Notes: generated by a model not told the origin, from the letters alone. A stretch of 64,000 bases of DNA from Cylicocyclus nassatus (GCA_958299035.1 CATQJL010000001.1:9647817-9711816), one strand, 5' to 3'; shown: positions 46,791-59,684, numbered from the stretch's first letter. Program-made: numbers and translations.

Positions 46791-47827
46791 CAACTGCGTT
46801 TTATAAGACGTCAAAAAACGTGGATCGGCTCATCATATGATGCGCACGCCACCAATTCTGCCCATTTCACATTGCAACGATTTTTCAAATAGCAAAGCGG
46901 CAAGAAGTGATGATGTTTACATGTGAAAAAAATTGATATGCGTTGGTACTCAATGCTTATCAAAATTGTAGCATTTTTGCTGCCATATTTTGCAAGCATT
47001 TCCAAACCACACGACATACATATTAATATGTATTTGTTACGCCAATACTCATATCGCTTTCCAATGTCAAATAAGTGCAAGCACAATATCAACAAGTTCG
47101 CCTTTTGGAGCCGGAAATTATAAATCACCTTTTCAGGGGTTAAATGAATTGAAGGACTTGCATGGTTACGCTAGCCACGAACATAAACTGAAGAATCGAT
47201 CAGAAATCAATCTGCGTTTGAGTCGCTGGCTCACTTTGTTCATACTTTCCAGAGTATTTGATTCTCTTTTATTTACTTCTTAACCAACTTGTTTTAGCCT
47301 TCTGTCTAGAAAAAGCAGCAAGCCTAATTATGCTTTAGATTATTGTACTCCGCCCAGACTGAAATCCAATAAAGCTTTATAGGAGTTGGTTCTTAATCAA
47401 TGGCACTACTGTATATACAGTACAGAGAGAAAAAGTGTAGCACTTACCTTGCTATTGCTACCTTTGCACTTCATTCTTTCAGAGAAAAAGATTTTTGTTT
47501 TTAGAGAAAGGCGAAGACTTTTTTCAACCAATTGGAGGAATTAGCAGCCATAAGTTGCTTTTGAAAGTTTTCTAACCAAGTTCGCATTTCGCATTAATTT
47601 CTAGACAGAAGTCTAGTCTCACGACACATGTTTTGATTCAGGGGCGATATGTACCAGTTGCCGATCGGGTAAGGGTAACGGCTTTCATTTAAGTAGTAGT
47701 CCCTTGATAGCTCGGTATCTTGGGAATCTGTGTGTTCTTCCTTGTTTGTCCATTTTTTGGAGGCCCTACTACCTTGAAGGCAGCGTCCCATCAGATTGAG
47801 GGCATCTGGCTCTGATACTAGTGTAAT
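46791..47827. other. No gene recognised
   Basis: Two overlapping frames of about 100 residues (46811-47128 minus, 46990-47283 plus) are AT-rich and without domains. Confidence 0.4.
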
Positions 47828-48198
47828 AGTAGACCCCCTAACTAAGCGACAAAAGCGCGAAGGAGGGTCTACGAAGCCTACAAAGCGCCCCCCAAGTGGC
47901 CCGGATCTTACGGTAGGCTCGGGCGACTACGACATGCATGCAGGGTAGAGATGCAGAGTCGTTGCGGGACCCTGCCCTCGGGCGACTACGACATGCATGC
48001 AGGGTAGAGATGCAGAGTCGTTGCGGGACCCTGCCCTCATGACTTGTGCTATGCGTGTTCTGGCCTTGCAGTTCGAAATTGCTGTGTGGGCGGCGTCCGG
48101 GCCTATCGTAAGATCTGGGCCACTTTCGGAGCAAACTTCAGGCTTCAGACTCATTTTTTCGCTCCGGACTTCAGTCATCGCTTAGCTAGGGGTCTACT
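47828..48198. mobile_element. Foldback MITE with an internal 59-bp tandem duplication
   Basis: AGTAGACCCCCTAACTAAGCG at the left pairs with CGCTTAGCTAGGGGTCTACT at the right. Inside, GCCTACCGTAAGATC appears inverted near both ends. Units of 59 bp starting CTCGGGCGACTACGACATGC occur twice without change at about 47917-48035. Confidence 0.75.
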
Positions 48199-48249
48199 TT
48201 AACATCGCCACAAAAACCCATCTTTTTGCCCGGACGCTACCTTTAATAG

Positions 48250-48711
48250 TGTAGCATGATGAAAAGCAGCACTTTGCTGTAAACTGAGATTCTCAGTGTT
48301 TTGTATGGTCCCAAAAGGGATCCTCCTGGGTTCATGGCTCATTTTTAAAGTCGTTTATCTTTGCAAAACTCAGTGAAAACTTGGTAAAGTTATGCTGTTG
48401 ATCCATTATGACAGTGCTGAGTATTTTTGTGAACGATAAGTGAAAACTCAAGTTGACGAATTCTTCGATGAACCCCTGCTCGCAAGTTGATCGAAAAACT
48501 CAGTTTCCACCTTCATCTGTACTACTGCAAACATGCTTATCACCGCTCATAATAAATCTCCAGCACAACTTGTCTACGTTTCCATTGAGCTTTTGCAAAG
48601 ATAAATGACTTTGAAAACGAGCTGTGATCTCCCGAGGATCCCGTTCGCGATTCTACAAAATACCGAAAATCTCAGCTTATACAGCAAAGTGCTGCTATTC
48701 ATTATCACCAC
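48250..48711. mobile_element. Foldback element, about 460 bp
   Basis: ATGATGAAAAGCAGCACTTTG at the left pairs with CAAAGTGCTGCTATTCATTAT at the right. The arms continue through CTGAGATTCTCAGT / ACCGAAAATCTCAG and GATCCTC / GAGGATCC. Directly follows the MITE at 47828-48198. Confidence 0.65.
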
Positions 48712-50700
48712 AGCACTGGCTTAGAGGCGAATTCACCTGAATGGAAACCCTTACCCGGACGGGCGATTGATACATACCGCTCCTGAAGCTCCGTACAGTC
48801 GGTCTCATCCTGGATTAGGCGGAGCATTCTGCGAGAAGCGGCGCGTGCGCATCGCGACCGCGTAGCGCTGACATTGCCAAGTAGACTAAGGACAATGAGG
48901 AGAGGCAAACTCGGGTCCTCAGCGCGATACGACATACTGTAGCTGCGGAACGCGCGAGCCGTTGCGAAGTGGACGCTCGCCAATCCAATTTCCGCCTAAA
49001 ACGGGTCGAAGCTTACTGTAGCACCATGATCAGCAATTCAATTTTGAATCGAGTTTCTTTGTTTGTACTTATACTTGATTACTGGAAATATTTAGGGCGT
49101 AAACCCATAACCCATAAACATTTTTCCATAGTCATGTAAACAGAGGTAAAGCACATTTCAGTCTGCTAATCAGTAGGATGAGGCTTGAGGTCAGGCACAA
49201 GTTCTTCACAAACAACCCATTTCGTTCTCACCCAAATGACATCTTCCTTCATTTCACTCCACCCTCCGACTGTGACATTCTTGGATTGTCAACCAGGGTT
49301 TTGCTTTTTGGAGTCCGCACGACCAACTTCTGTTTGCACATACACGCGACCCACAGTTTGAGTGCGCATTTTGAGTCTCGACCGTCTTCCAGAGCGATGA
49401 TTTCGAAGTGAAGGTTTGGATTTGAACTTCCGGTGGCACGAAAAGGCTATGACCATAATCATACCTGAAATGGAGCCTTTTTAGGGGTGCTTTCATACTG
49501 CGCAGGCATCCGCCGCTAGCCGCTTTTGCGCACTAATCTAGTATGCGAACTCCAAATCGAAACTATGGATCTTGCTCGAACTTTGTTTGATGGGATAACT
49601 CGACATGCTGAATGTGAATATTATAATCGTATTACATTCCGGAAAAGCCTTGGGGTACTGAGATAGTGCGCAAAGGCAGCTAAAGGCTGCTGCGACGACT
49701 GCCAGCGTGGCATGCAAACTGTATTTTAAAAGCAAGTTGAGGGGTTGGAGGGAAGACTACGACAGCTCAGGCAGCCTGACCTTTTAGAACTGTGCCTGAT
49801 CTATTATTATTGCTGAGGAATATAATTCATTCAGTTTATGTCATTGGTTAGCACGAAGTTCGTTGATTCGATAATAGGTGTTCAAACTTACTTCGACTTA
49901 ATTTGTGGCTTTGTGGCGGTCCGTGGAGTAAAAGCACTGAAGTTGGAAAACGCAGTGATTGTTGGCAACACTTCTAAGTCTACTATTGGAAATCGACATA
50001 TTGTCTAATTCTTAACATAGACAAGTGTTGCTTCGTTGAGCTTGTAGGGTGATTTCTTTCACTTTCAAAACCAAAATCATGTTTATTGACGCTTCAGAAG
50101 CTAAGCAATAATGGACTACGCTATTGTGGCTATATCTTTGCTTTGTACGTGGCAGCGTTTCTCATGGCTTGACTCATTTAGAGGCAGCGTCCACCCAAAG
50201 ATTTCGTTTTCCACGTTTTTATTGTTATCGGGCCTTTACATGGCATTGATTTCGGATAGGTTTAAATTACCAGAGAGCTCCAAAATAGCCCCTTTTTGAA
50301 GCTCTTATGGCAAACGTGGGCGAGTGCCCCGTGCTAATAGCGTCGCATGCAACAGGAAACCTCGTCGTATGCAACAGTTCCACATGATAAACTATGCGTT
50401 TCGACGTTGCTATCATGTCAGAACACGTCACGGGGCAATCCGTAGGTGGGAGGAGCGCAAAAAAAAGGGGGGGGGGGAGGAGGAGGAGCGCAAAGAGGAT
50501 TCATTATCTATTTTTGTAGGCAACATTACGAGACCGGACCAACGCGGAATCTACTTTCTGGAGCCTGCTAATAGGACAAGTAGTAATCTGGAGTGAATAG
50601 ATTTTAAGTGAACGCTGTCTTTAAGGATTATATTGTATTTAGCTTTATGATAGAGAACAGAATCTGTCAGCACACAACAATAGATCAGTCAAATAAGGCA
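48712..50700. other. No gene recognised; one GC-rich minus frame
   Basis: 48705-48983 (minus) encodes 92 residues (SLPLLIVLSLLGNVSATRSRC in part) in GC-rich sequence, which might be an exon. I recognise no family and no splice signals fix it. The remaining sequence, including a poly-G tract at 50466, is unassigned. Confidence 0.3.
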
Positions 50701-50706
50701 AATAAG

Positions 50707-50712
50707 TTTATT
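50707..50712 (-). terminator. Polyadenylation signal AATAAA of the FKBP gene
   Basis: AATAAA on the minus strand about 120 nt after the stop codon at 50834-50836. Confidence 0.6.
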
Positions 50713-50833
50713 CACTTAGCACCAAATCCAATAAACAACAATAACAATGCTCAACATAAGTTACCCACTATTTGCAATACTAGAATTTTTAACATATCAC
50801 AGTAGTTTTGGAACGTAAAGTTCAGGGTATTGT

Positions 50834-53800
50834 TTAGAGCTCAGTTTTTTCTGATTTTACGATCTTTTCCAGAACAAGGTCAAAGTGCAGAGGTGCATCT
50901 CCCGGAATTCGTGGAGGTCGTCCTTTCTCTCCATAGGCTAAACATGATATTTTTAGCAGGTTTCAAAGATGGAAGCAGGTCAAATGCGTGTACCAAGCTC
51001 TGATGGTATAATAACTTTTCGCCGTTCTCCTTCGCACATACCGTCCATAGCGATATCCATGCCAGGTATTACCTGAAACAAGAAAATGCTGCCTTTGAAG
51101 AAGGAGATTATTTCTATTCTTACTTCTCCATTGTACAGCTTGAACACGAAAGGTTTGTTACGATTCCAACTTGAATCGATAAAGGTGCCATCTTCAAGAT
51201 GAAGAGTGTAGTGCTGATGAAGAGTGTCACCCTTTTCAGCCTTGATGCACTCATCGTCATCGATTTCGTGGGTCACCTGAACTCCGAGTCTCTTACTCTT
51301 GAAGAGCTCATAGTATGTAGCATTTTCCCCTCCCCCCATTCTGATTAGCCGCGCTATGGAAGTTCGCCAGTTTTCCTTTTTGCGAATTAAGGCGTAAAAT
51401 AGAAGAAGTAGTGCCAACGCCCATTCTTGGTCATAGAGGTTACAAATGCACGCACTTTACAATATTAAGTTGTCCGGAAAATAATGTCGCATGGCATCCT
51501 ACCGCGACAGAATGACCACAGAAAACATCGAATGGGGTATCATTCGATAGAGCAAAGCAAGCTCTACAAGACAGTTCACAAATCTCCGCGGAGATCTTGC
51601 TCCACCTGAAGTTCGAATCCAAGATGTAAAAAATTTCAGACGCCCAAAAAATCGTATCTCCGTTCACAGACGTCTTAGGGATCTCCAATTCGCACAGGCA
51701 TGTATTCTCCACACTAGACTTTCACCTGTATAGTTTTTGGTATAGTGTGGACCCCGGCCAGGTTCCCATATGTACCTCCGCAGCGCATACGCAACGCGCG
51801 CACTGTTGACGCTTCTTATTCCATATGAGCGAAAATCATCTCTAAGTCAAGATAGGAGTGAGACAAGAAGTGGAACCCTCTATTCTCACCTCCAGAAAAG
51901 CTTAAGCAGAAGAAAAAACTCTTCCAACCTCCACTAACACTTGGTTCTTTGTCATTCTCATGCTTACTAGTATGAAACTACCACTGATGGGTGAAAATCG
52001 TAGAAATAGCGGAAAGAGGATTACTTTTGGAACGTTACTCTTCTGCAATCATTGAAAAACTAGAAGCATAAGGTGGAGAGCGTAATTATACAAAGCTGAA
52101 GCTGCAGTGCCGCATTGAAAAGCAACTAAAAGATTTAGACAAAACAAACTCAGTCGGATAGATACGTTTCTATACAAAACAAATTCAATCGAATAGATAC
52201 GTCTGATCCGTGATAGAAACCCTGAAGAAATCTCTTCAAACTATACTTAATCCTCATTGCGGAGGAAAAAAACGAGAGCTTTTGAGACAGAAGCTCTCAA
52301 GACTTTTGAGGCTCGTAAAAACTTGTCATCATCAGCTGGTGTGGTTCGTTTAACCCTGAAAGAAAGAGATTATAGAAAAAAACAAACTCAATAAAGAGAG
52401 AAACGCATAGAAACCAATAGGTCTTGGGACGAAAAGAGCACTGAAGGCATGCACTGCGTTTGCGGCGCGGAGGTACATATGGGAAGCTGGCCGGGGTCCA
52501 CACTATATTTGTCCATGGCTACAGTACGAGAAATAAAAAGAGGTCAAAAGTGCAAATATGTCGTGTTTTTCGGGTTTTTTGCAAACAATTTGATTTTTCT
52601 CGAAAACTAGCGCTTGTCTAAAGCTAAAAATTCATGGTTATACTCGTGAAGGTTCATGCTACAGAATCACCTATGTAAGAGAAGCTCAGGATTTCTTTGG
52701 CAGAAATATGCCAAATTTGGTTTTCTCAATTTTCAGCCATGGAAAAATTGCGAAAATGCGCGTACGAGTGCCTCGTATAGTGAGTCCATGCTTGAGCAAG
52801 TTAGGGGTTCTCAAGACTTCTCTGAACGTAGATATGGTTTTTTTCGTTTTTTTCAGATCTTGAGTGCCTTGTAAAATTTGGCTCCAAACTCCATGCAAAT
52901 CAAACCTGGCGCAAAGGTTCGAGCTTCATTTTGTAGAGCTTGCTCTGACCTATCGGTTGATACCCCACTCACACACTTTCGTGCGCACCCTGCTGTGATA
53001 TTGCATGATAAAACAAACAGCGACATTATTTTCCGGACAACCTAATATCTGCGCTTACCAAGTCACTGCTTTCATACTAACACATTACTCTGGTAATTAG
53101 GTCGCAACATAAGTTTTAAGACAAGTTCTTCATTTTCTTCTGAAAAACTCTAGAAACCTTGACAAAGTCTGATATTTGGCACGTATGAGCCGTGAACAAA
53201 AAAGTATCAGCATTGGCATCATTTCTCCCTTTACAGGTATGGGTTACAGTAAATATAAAGGCAATTTTGCGACAGCACTCAAATCTCCATTTTTTGCCTT
53301 TGAAAAGTCTCTCATTCTTATTTCTTATGCTCTCAAATTTTGTTGGATTCCAAGGGACATTAGTACTAATATGAGGGAAGTTTGGAATTCTAGGCTGTTC
53401 AATAACGCAAGTTGGAAATTTGCCAAAAATAATCAAAAAAATTTCAAATACCCTATTTTCCGGAGTATAAGCCGCACCTTGTATAAGCCGCACCCGCCGC
53501 AGCGAACAATGGCCCGAAAGCGCCTTTGAAAAGAGCTATATAGCAAATAAAACTCGGTGCGTTCTAGTACGGATAGTCATGTCTTCACTTTTTTCTTGTT
53601 TCATATGACTTTGCGGGTGGGTTGCGTTTTCTTTCCTGAATGATACTAGTGGTTGACTGTGCTTTCCTTTTTTCAATGATGTTGCTGGTGCTGAAGGTGT
53701 GCTTTCTTTTATTTCAATTTACCGCTTTGAAGCTTATCACCTCTCGATTCCATGTTACTACTGGTATTCGAACGTCCTTTTACTGTTCAGCGGATTCTTG

Positions 53801-55247
53801 AAGAAAAAACAAGTAGAGAATTTTGTTACAAACAAATACACTTGCGAAGAAACCAAATAAAGAACGAAAGCAGAAAGTCCGTATTAGATTACCAGGCGAA
53901 AGAGATAGTAGTTGCTGCTTATGCGGCTTCGCGTATCGCGAACGACATCGCATTTCAGCCCGCGCGCGGTGAAAAGAAATGCGGCTTATACTCCGGAAAA
54001 TAGGGTACTTCAAAATTGGAATTTCCTTGTCTGGCATGTATATATTGAAAAGATACAACCCTCCACTCGATTTGGAGATGAGAAAAGTCTTTGGAGAAAG
54101 CCATGGAGGATTTTTCCTTCGAGTGCAACAAAACTTACGTTACAACCTAATGCTATTTACCATTTCCGGAGTGTAGAAGCCCGGAGCTGACAGCTTTTTT
54201 CAAAAAATTAGCAAATTCTTGAATTATCGAATCCTGAGTGCAGATCAGCGCATCTATGTACATACGTGCATCATGGGAACTAGTTAGTAGGCGGTTTCGC
54301 TGAAGACTATTTAGCTAAAGAAAACGGACGCTTCACATCTGGCGTTTTCTGCGGCAAAACAAAGGTTTATCATCTTTGTTGGTACTGCTCCCCATACGAT
54401 ATAGTAACGAGACCCGAAACTCAGGTTGCTTAAGTTTTGCAAATTTTGTGCCTTCCGAGCGCTTCCCCCTACCCCGCTGCTTCGTCATGCTTTTCAGTAA
54501 TGTCCAAATACGCGGATTTTCAAAGAAAAAATTGACTGTCATATTGCACAAAGACTCGAGGCCTAAAGTGAAAGGAAGCTGTGCTCACAATTATATGTAC
54601 TCCCTCGTCGGTAATCCATTTATCTCCTGGAACTGGCCTAAACAGGCTTTTCAGCTCAACGAAGTAATTGAGTGATTCTGCTCCCTGAAAAACAATATTT
54701 AAGAGTTTTTTATTATTTACTTGCAGAGTAATTACATCGACGCCATCCATACTGCTTGGATCATCAAATCCTTCCTCAGGTGGAATGGTAACCTAGAAAA
54801 TGAATACTCTGCCATATTACAGATTGTTATTGATACATACCTTGCGCTGCTCTCCTACACACATTCCTTCCATAGCGATATCCATTCCACGAATTACTTC
54901 CCCTCGACCCAATACAAAGGTAAAACTGAAACATTCATTATTGAAGTGGTCTAGGATTTTATATAAATGTTGGTTTTTACGGTTTTTGCCCAAAGTTGCT
55001 ACCAATGACTTTTCCATCTTTGCCAGTCAACTTATAGAACTGCTCCAAAGTATCTCCAGGCTCAGAGCGGTGCTTGCATTTTGAATCTAGAGAAGGAATT
55101 AATTATTTGAGATTGTAGCTTGAGAAGTAGGTATAAATACAAACCTGGAATTTTCTTGATGATCTCAATTTTTACTCCTTCATCAGTAGTCCAAGTTCTG
55201 TCACTAGCAGCCACTGCACCGCTTACCAAGATGAGCAGTAAAAGCAT
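50834..55247 (-). CDS. Secreted/ER two-domain FKBP-type peptidyl-prolyl isomerase
   Basis: Exons: 55145-55247, 54981-55086, 54841-54925, 54721-54792, 54589-54684, 51124-51276, 50994-51072, 50834-50937, giving 265 residues in one frame. Start: ATG 7 nt after TTTCAG, consistent with trans-splicing. Residues 1-14 ([14 protein letters not shown]) are a signal peptide. Two FKBP domains follow, each opened by W-x-TDEGV. Domain I (about 20-128) has GEVIRGMD and [10 protein letters not shown] but G at the catalytic Asp (FKBP12 D37) and F for Tyr82, so it is probably weak. Domain II (about 147-258) keeps [35 protein letters not shown] and is probably active. The C-terminus is KTEL, an ER-retention-like tail. 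This layout matches Caenorhabditis FKB-3/4/5, which act on collagen folding in the ER. Intron 5 (51277-54588) is 3.3 kb and full of transposons. The other introns are 36-58 nt. Confidence 0.9.
51463..53047. mobile_element. TTAGGTTGTCC-family foldback element in the FKBP intron, itself interrupted
   Basis: 51465-53045 begins TTAAGTTGTCCGGAAAATAATG and ends with the complement before TA. The arms share CGATAGAGCAAAGCAAGCTC and TTCAGAC-like blocks with the other family members. It has been split by the element at 51743-52505. Confidence 0.75.
51741..52507. mobile_element. Nested MITE with TAGTGTGGACCCCGGCC ends
   Basis: 51743-52505 is flanked by TA. TAGTGTGGACCCCGGCCAGG and its complement, then CCCATATGTACCTCCGC / GCGGAGGTACATATGGG, form the ends. 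Length 763 bp, no transposase seen. Nested in the element at 51465-53045, hence younger. Confidence 0.8.
53449..54007. mobile_element. MITE with CCCTATTTTCCGGAGTATAAGC ends, TA target
   Basis: CCCTATTTTCCGGAGTATAA and GCCGCAC at 53451 are mirrored by GTGCGGC-like and TTATACTCCGGAAAATAGGG at 54005, with TA on both sides. Length 555 bp. GCCGCAC is repeated just inside the left end. Third insertion in the same FKBP intron. Confidence 0.8.
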
Positions 55248-55256
55248 ACGACTACT
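55248..55256 (-). promoter_or_regulatory. Probable spliced-leader trans-splice acceptor of the FKBP gene
   Basis: GTCATTTCAG on the minus strand, with its AG at 55255-55256, seven bases before the ATG. No 5' exon with a matching donor is evident, which fits trans-splicing. Confidence 0.55.
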
Positions 55257-57750
55257 GAAATGACATGATTCACTGCATAATTTTGGAAACATTTTGATAG
55301 AAAGACAGAAACAAGAGGTGGGAAAAGCTCAAGGAATTTTTTTTCTAACAGCTATGCGATTTACATAGTAAATATATCTGTTGCACAAATAATCCTTTCA
55401 ATTACATGCTCAGGGAGTGGGTGCGTGCGCTTTTCTTCTTTATAGCAATATTTTATCCACTCCTTCAGAATTATTCTATACAATTTATATAGAAAAATTT
55501 TCTCAAGTCAACACAACTCCGTTTCCTCATTATTCTTACATTTATATAACTACAACTACTGCAAATGAGGGGTTACAACGCCACTCAAAGTTTACTTTTG
55601 GTATAGTACCATGATATGATTATCTGCTATGGCAAAAAAGTTGAAAAAGTTTATGCGTTCAAAATGGGTCATACTGTACGAAAAAGAACTCGAAATAAGA
55701 GAGAGGGAGAGAGAGAGAGAAATATTTCCTGCATATTCTTTGCAGCAGCTATTTAACAGAACCAAAAATTAGAAACTGCAGCCTTACAAAAGTCGATGAT
55801 TATTCATCGAATAGTTCTCAATAATCAAATAACTTAGTTTGATTTTAGGATATTAATGTATATATGCTTTGAGAGTGATTCATGCAACTGAAAGATTGCA
55901 ATGTAATCTATCCTCGAGTCATTTGTAACTTAATATGCGTATTGCACACCGTACGCGCTATTTGACGAACTCAGAAGATTGGAACCTGCTCATTTCAGCA
56001 ATTTCGCCTTGTTTCTTTAACTTTTTTGGTTTGAAAGGATATTGATTAGTGGTGTAAACTTTTACACTAAAAATTTTACACTTGTACACTTTATTACGCT
56101 AAAAAGACTTGATCGGGAAGTTAATGTTAACGGAGCCGTCCGTTGAAACGCTTTGTGTGCAGGCCCACATATTAAGTTACGAATGACTCGACGATACTCT
56201 ACTGGCCTTTAAACTCAAAAATGGGTACGCCCGAAGCGGTTAGCAAAAATTAGCACAGAAAAACTTGCGCGTTCAATTTTCACTTAAAGAAACCAGAAGT
56301 TATTCTAGTCACTTAGGTTTCCTACCACTCATTACAAAATTGAAAATGTAATTCAGGACCATATGAGAAGTTTAGAGTCGCACAGCTTAAGGGTTGATTT
56401 GGGAAAAGCAAAGAAGTGGTTTGCAATCATCACTTTCTTGTGGTAAAATGATTCATTTGCAAAAGTTGTGTAACTCTATACTTACTAAATGGTGGAGTTC
56501 TCAAATTAATTTGACATAAACGACCAACTTTTCAATGCCAGTGGCAATTCACAAGTCATGATAAGTTGTATGTCAAGTTTTGAGTGAATTCAATTTGGAT
56601 AAAAGTAGATCATAGTTTATGCTGATCAACATTTTCAAGCGTTTGAGTTGTCGTAATTCTTTGTAAATTTCTCGAACTTGGACTGAATTTTTCAAAAGAA
56701 GTATCTCTAACTGGTTGTCCTTCAAAAGTCCCTATTTTTTTTGAAAGGCTCAACACGCATTAAGCTCGAAGAAGTTAGTTTCTCCAAAGTTAATAGGCTT
56801 GAAATTGAAAGACTAGTCATAAAATAAAAATATGATGCAAAGGTTTTCTCATAAATCATTCAGGTCATTTACTAAATTAATTTGAACAGAAGCTCATCAT
56901 TACTGCGATTTCGATGTACTAGGCAAAGAAAGGAAAATTGGACATTCATTGTAGATCAAAAAACTTACAAGGTTTCACGTAAAACTGTGTATACACAAAC
57001 TTTCATGGAAGATAGAGAGCAAGGCAACCACTATGAACGCCGAAGTTTAGAGGTATGAGACTGTCGAACATGGTAGAATGAACAAATTCATTATTGGGTA
57101 GTTAGGAAAAAGTTTTCAAGAAAAGCATGTGTAGTTCCACTATTACAGCATGAAAATGCATTAGTAAAAGTGAAAGAGCGAGTTTGTGCGTTTTACCGAA
57201 GAAGTTGAACTGGGACATAGAAAACGCGAGAAATGTTCCCATTTGGAAAAATGTTACAAACTGCAGCAGAACAGCCCAAAGTATAGTTTAAGAAAGATCT
57301 CAATGATCTGATCTGGTTGGAGTTAGCAAGAAATCACTTAAGAATTGGAACAATCAATAGACGTGAAGGTCGTTCGTTCGGTTTCTGCGCATGGCACAAG
57401 ATAGACACACCTGGATTGGAGGAAGGTAGAGAACGCTAGTTGGGTCGAGAAGAGTCGAGAACGATGACGGATAGATTGGACCAGAGGAAAGTGTTATATG
57501 ACCATGGCTGAGTTGGACCCCCGAACGCTCCCATTCAATGTCAGTTGCGCATCGAAAATCGGCTATGATCAGGTTTCGCCTTAGCAGATTTCAATCTATA
57601 AAAAGTGAAAACTGCTGCGAGTGAGCTTGTCTTGAAGTGGTCTAGTCGATTCCCATGTTTGGAATTATCCTAAGAGCAATCTCCAAACAAGTTCCAATGA
57701 AGGAGTAGTAAGATGATGAAAAATCAGTAACATTGATTTTACTTGTATGA
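55257..57750. other. AT-rich, no gene recognised
   Basis: A GA-rich microsatellite lies at about 55698-55720. Otherwise I see only short frames. Confidence 0.5.
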
Positions 57751-57754
57751 CTGA

Positions 57755-57963
57755 AGGCCGGGCATACTTCAAGCGATTTGGCAGTTCGCCAGAAGTCTTT
57801 ACATCCAGCTCTAGCAAACTGCACATGCATATTGTGTATAACTTACATGGTTTGATAAAATGTCCTATCTTTTGTATATTTAAAAGGTGTTCACAGTCAG
57901 TTATGAACAGTTGGAATATTGCCAAATCGCATCGCGACTGAAATCGCGTGAAGTATGCCCGGT
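57755..57963. mobile_element. MITE, GGACCGGGCATACT family, copy 1
   Basis: GGCCGGGCATACTTCAAGCG at the left pairs with CGCGTGAAGTATGCCCGGTCC at the right, with CGATTTGGCA / TGCCAAATCG inside. About 210 bp. The same size and similar termini as 61848-62065. Confidence 0.65.
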
Positions 57964-58536
57964 CCTTAAAGCCGTCTTCTGAATCACTAAGCTACCGGAT
58001 GTGTTCTCATTCTGCTCTAAATTCCAATTTATTTCATTCAGACGTCAATATTGAGCTAGCTTGTAAAACTCTTCAAGTATTAGGCACATAAAGTTTTCTA
58101 CACTTGATGAAAAATTTTCAAAACATCATTGAAAGTTTTTTTTCCCTTTCAAAGTATGTGGAGGCCTTCAGCTTTCGATATATGAATGTCACATATTGAA
58201 GTTCCTGATTTTTCGAACTCTTCAATTCCTGTTATCGAAAGGCTTGGACTTTCTAATTGTTCTCCTTTGCAGGAAACCCATTGAAAAGGATAGAAGGATG
58301 GAAAAGAAGAATTATAGAATTTCCATAAAAAGGAAATGGGGGTTGAACCGCGTTTACAAAATTGCCTCTTATTTACTCATCTTGAGTTCGTGAATGTGAG
58401 AACGATATCAATAGCCGTGTACTTTCTTGATTATGCCAATTAAAAAATTGTGTCGAAGTTTATAAAATATTCCAGAGGAAGACCAAGAAAGTTTAACAAA
58501 TCTTATGTTACAACTCATTACTCTAAGCAACACCGT
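57964..58536. other. No gene recognised
   Basis: A 65-residue plus frame at 58196-58393 is hydrophobic then lysine-rich but has no splice context. Confidence 0.4.
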
Positions 58537-58804
58537 TTTATAAGCAGGGCTCGGCACAGGTGGCTTGTGAGCAAGCTGGGTATCGTTTTTGGTGACCGAA
58601 GAAAGATGCAAAATTGGCGACTTGGCGATATTTTTTTTTAGTCGACGTTTCGTATTTTAGGGGATTTTGGGGAATTTTTGAGGTTTTTAGAGGAAATTTG
58701 GTTGAGGGTCAAAGGGGAGTTCGTAAAAATTCCCAAAAGTCAAGGGGGACTTCGTTTTTTTTCCATTTTCATCTAGCCACCTCGTGCCAAGCCCTGTTCA
58801 TAAG
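58537..58804 (-). mobile_element. Short hAT MITE with 8-bp target duplication
   Basis: 58545-58796 starts CAGGGCTCGGCACAGGTGGC and ends GCCACCTCGTGCCAAGCCCTG. The flanking octamers are TTTATAAG and TTCATAAG (7 of 8 identical). Its right end resembles that of 42989-44230 (AAAGGGGAGTTCGTAAAA). Length 252 bp. Confidence 0.75.
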
Positions 58805-59678
58805 AGATTAAGGTGTCCAGGATTTCATAAAGTTATTATAACTTCTTTTCATCTAGCATTACGGAAATTCTCATCCCAAAGTCTAAACAATCGTGATGAA
58901 AGCTGGACTACGATTGAAACAGTATACTAAACCAAGTAAAAGTAATGGCTGCCTTACTTCTCTTCTTTAGCCACTGTACAAAAGCGTCTAAATACGAAAG
59001 AAACAATCTGTGAACTTTACGAAAAAAAAACTTCACTTCAGATTTTACGAACAGAAAACGTACGAGATATTGCGTAAAGTACAGGCAAATCTGCGAACTG
59101 TTCCAAAGATTATTAAGATCAACAACAAAGGTGATCAATCAAACATTACATTTGTTTAATGGTGTATCTCCTAAAATTTCCTTAAAACCCGCTCATCATG
59201 GTGATTTGAATTTGCACTCACTACTTTTCAGTTGCAGCAGAAAGAAAATGAGTTTCGCAATGTCTGCAGATTTTTGATGACGCAAAGAGAATGCATATTG
59301 AAAAAAGTTTCAAAAATCTGACAGTAGTTTTATAAATGAGTTCAAATGTTTGTTTGTTGGTTAGTGTTTATGGTTGTGTGTTTCACAAATGTTTCACAAA
59401 TCAAAAAAATTGCGCAGGAATTCCACTGGCATGTCAAAAAGTTAATTTCAATATCCATGACAACTTAATCCAATAATTATCTTTTTTTGTGTTGGTTTAC
59501 TATATGTACCATACTTTCTCAGATAGTTTAGTGCATAGAATTTCTATAAAAATAGTAAGACCTCATCAAAAAATCAAGTTTATCAGCATTACTAGCAAAA
59601 CCTCTGCTTGTAAGTCAATTAATGACATGTGTTTTGCATAAGGTACGATATAAAATGCTGCAAAGATCAATATCCATA

Positions 59679-59684
59679 TTTATT
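59679..59684 (-). terminator. Polyadenylation signal AATAAA of the EF-hand gene
   Basis: AATAAA on the minus strand about 64 nt after the stop codon at 59748-59750. Confidence 0.6.
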
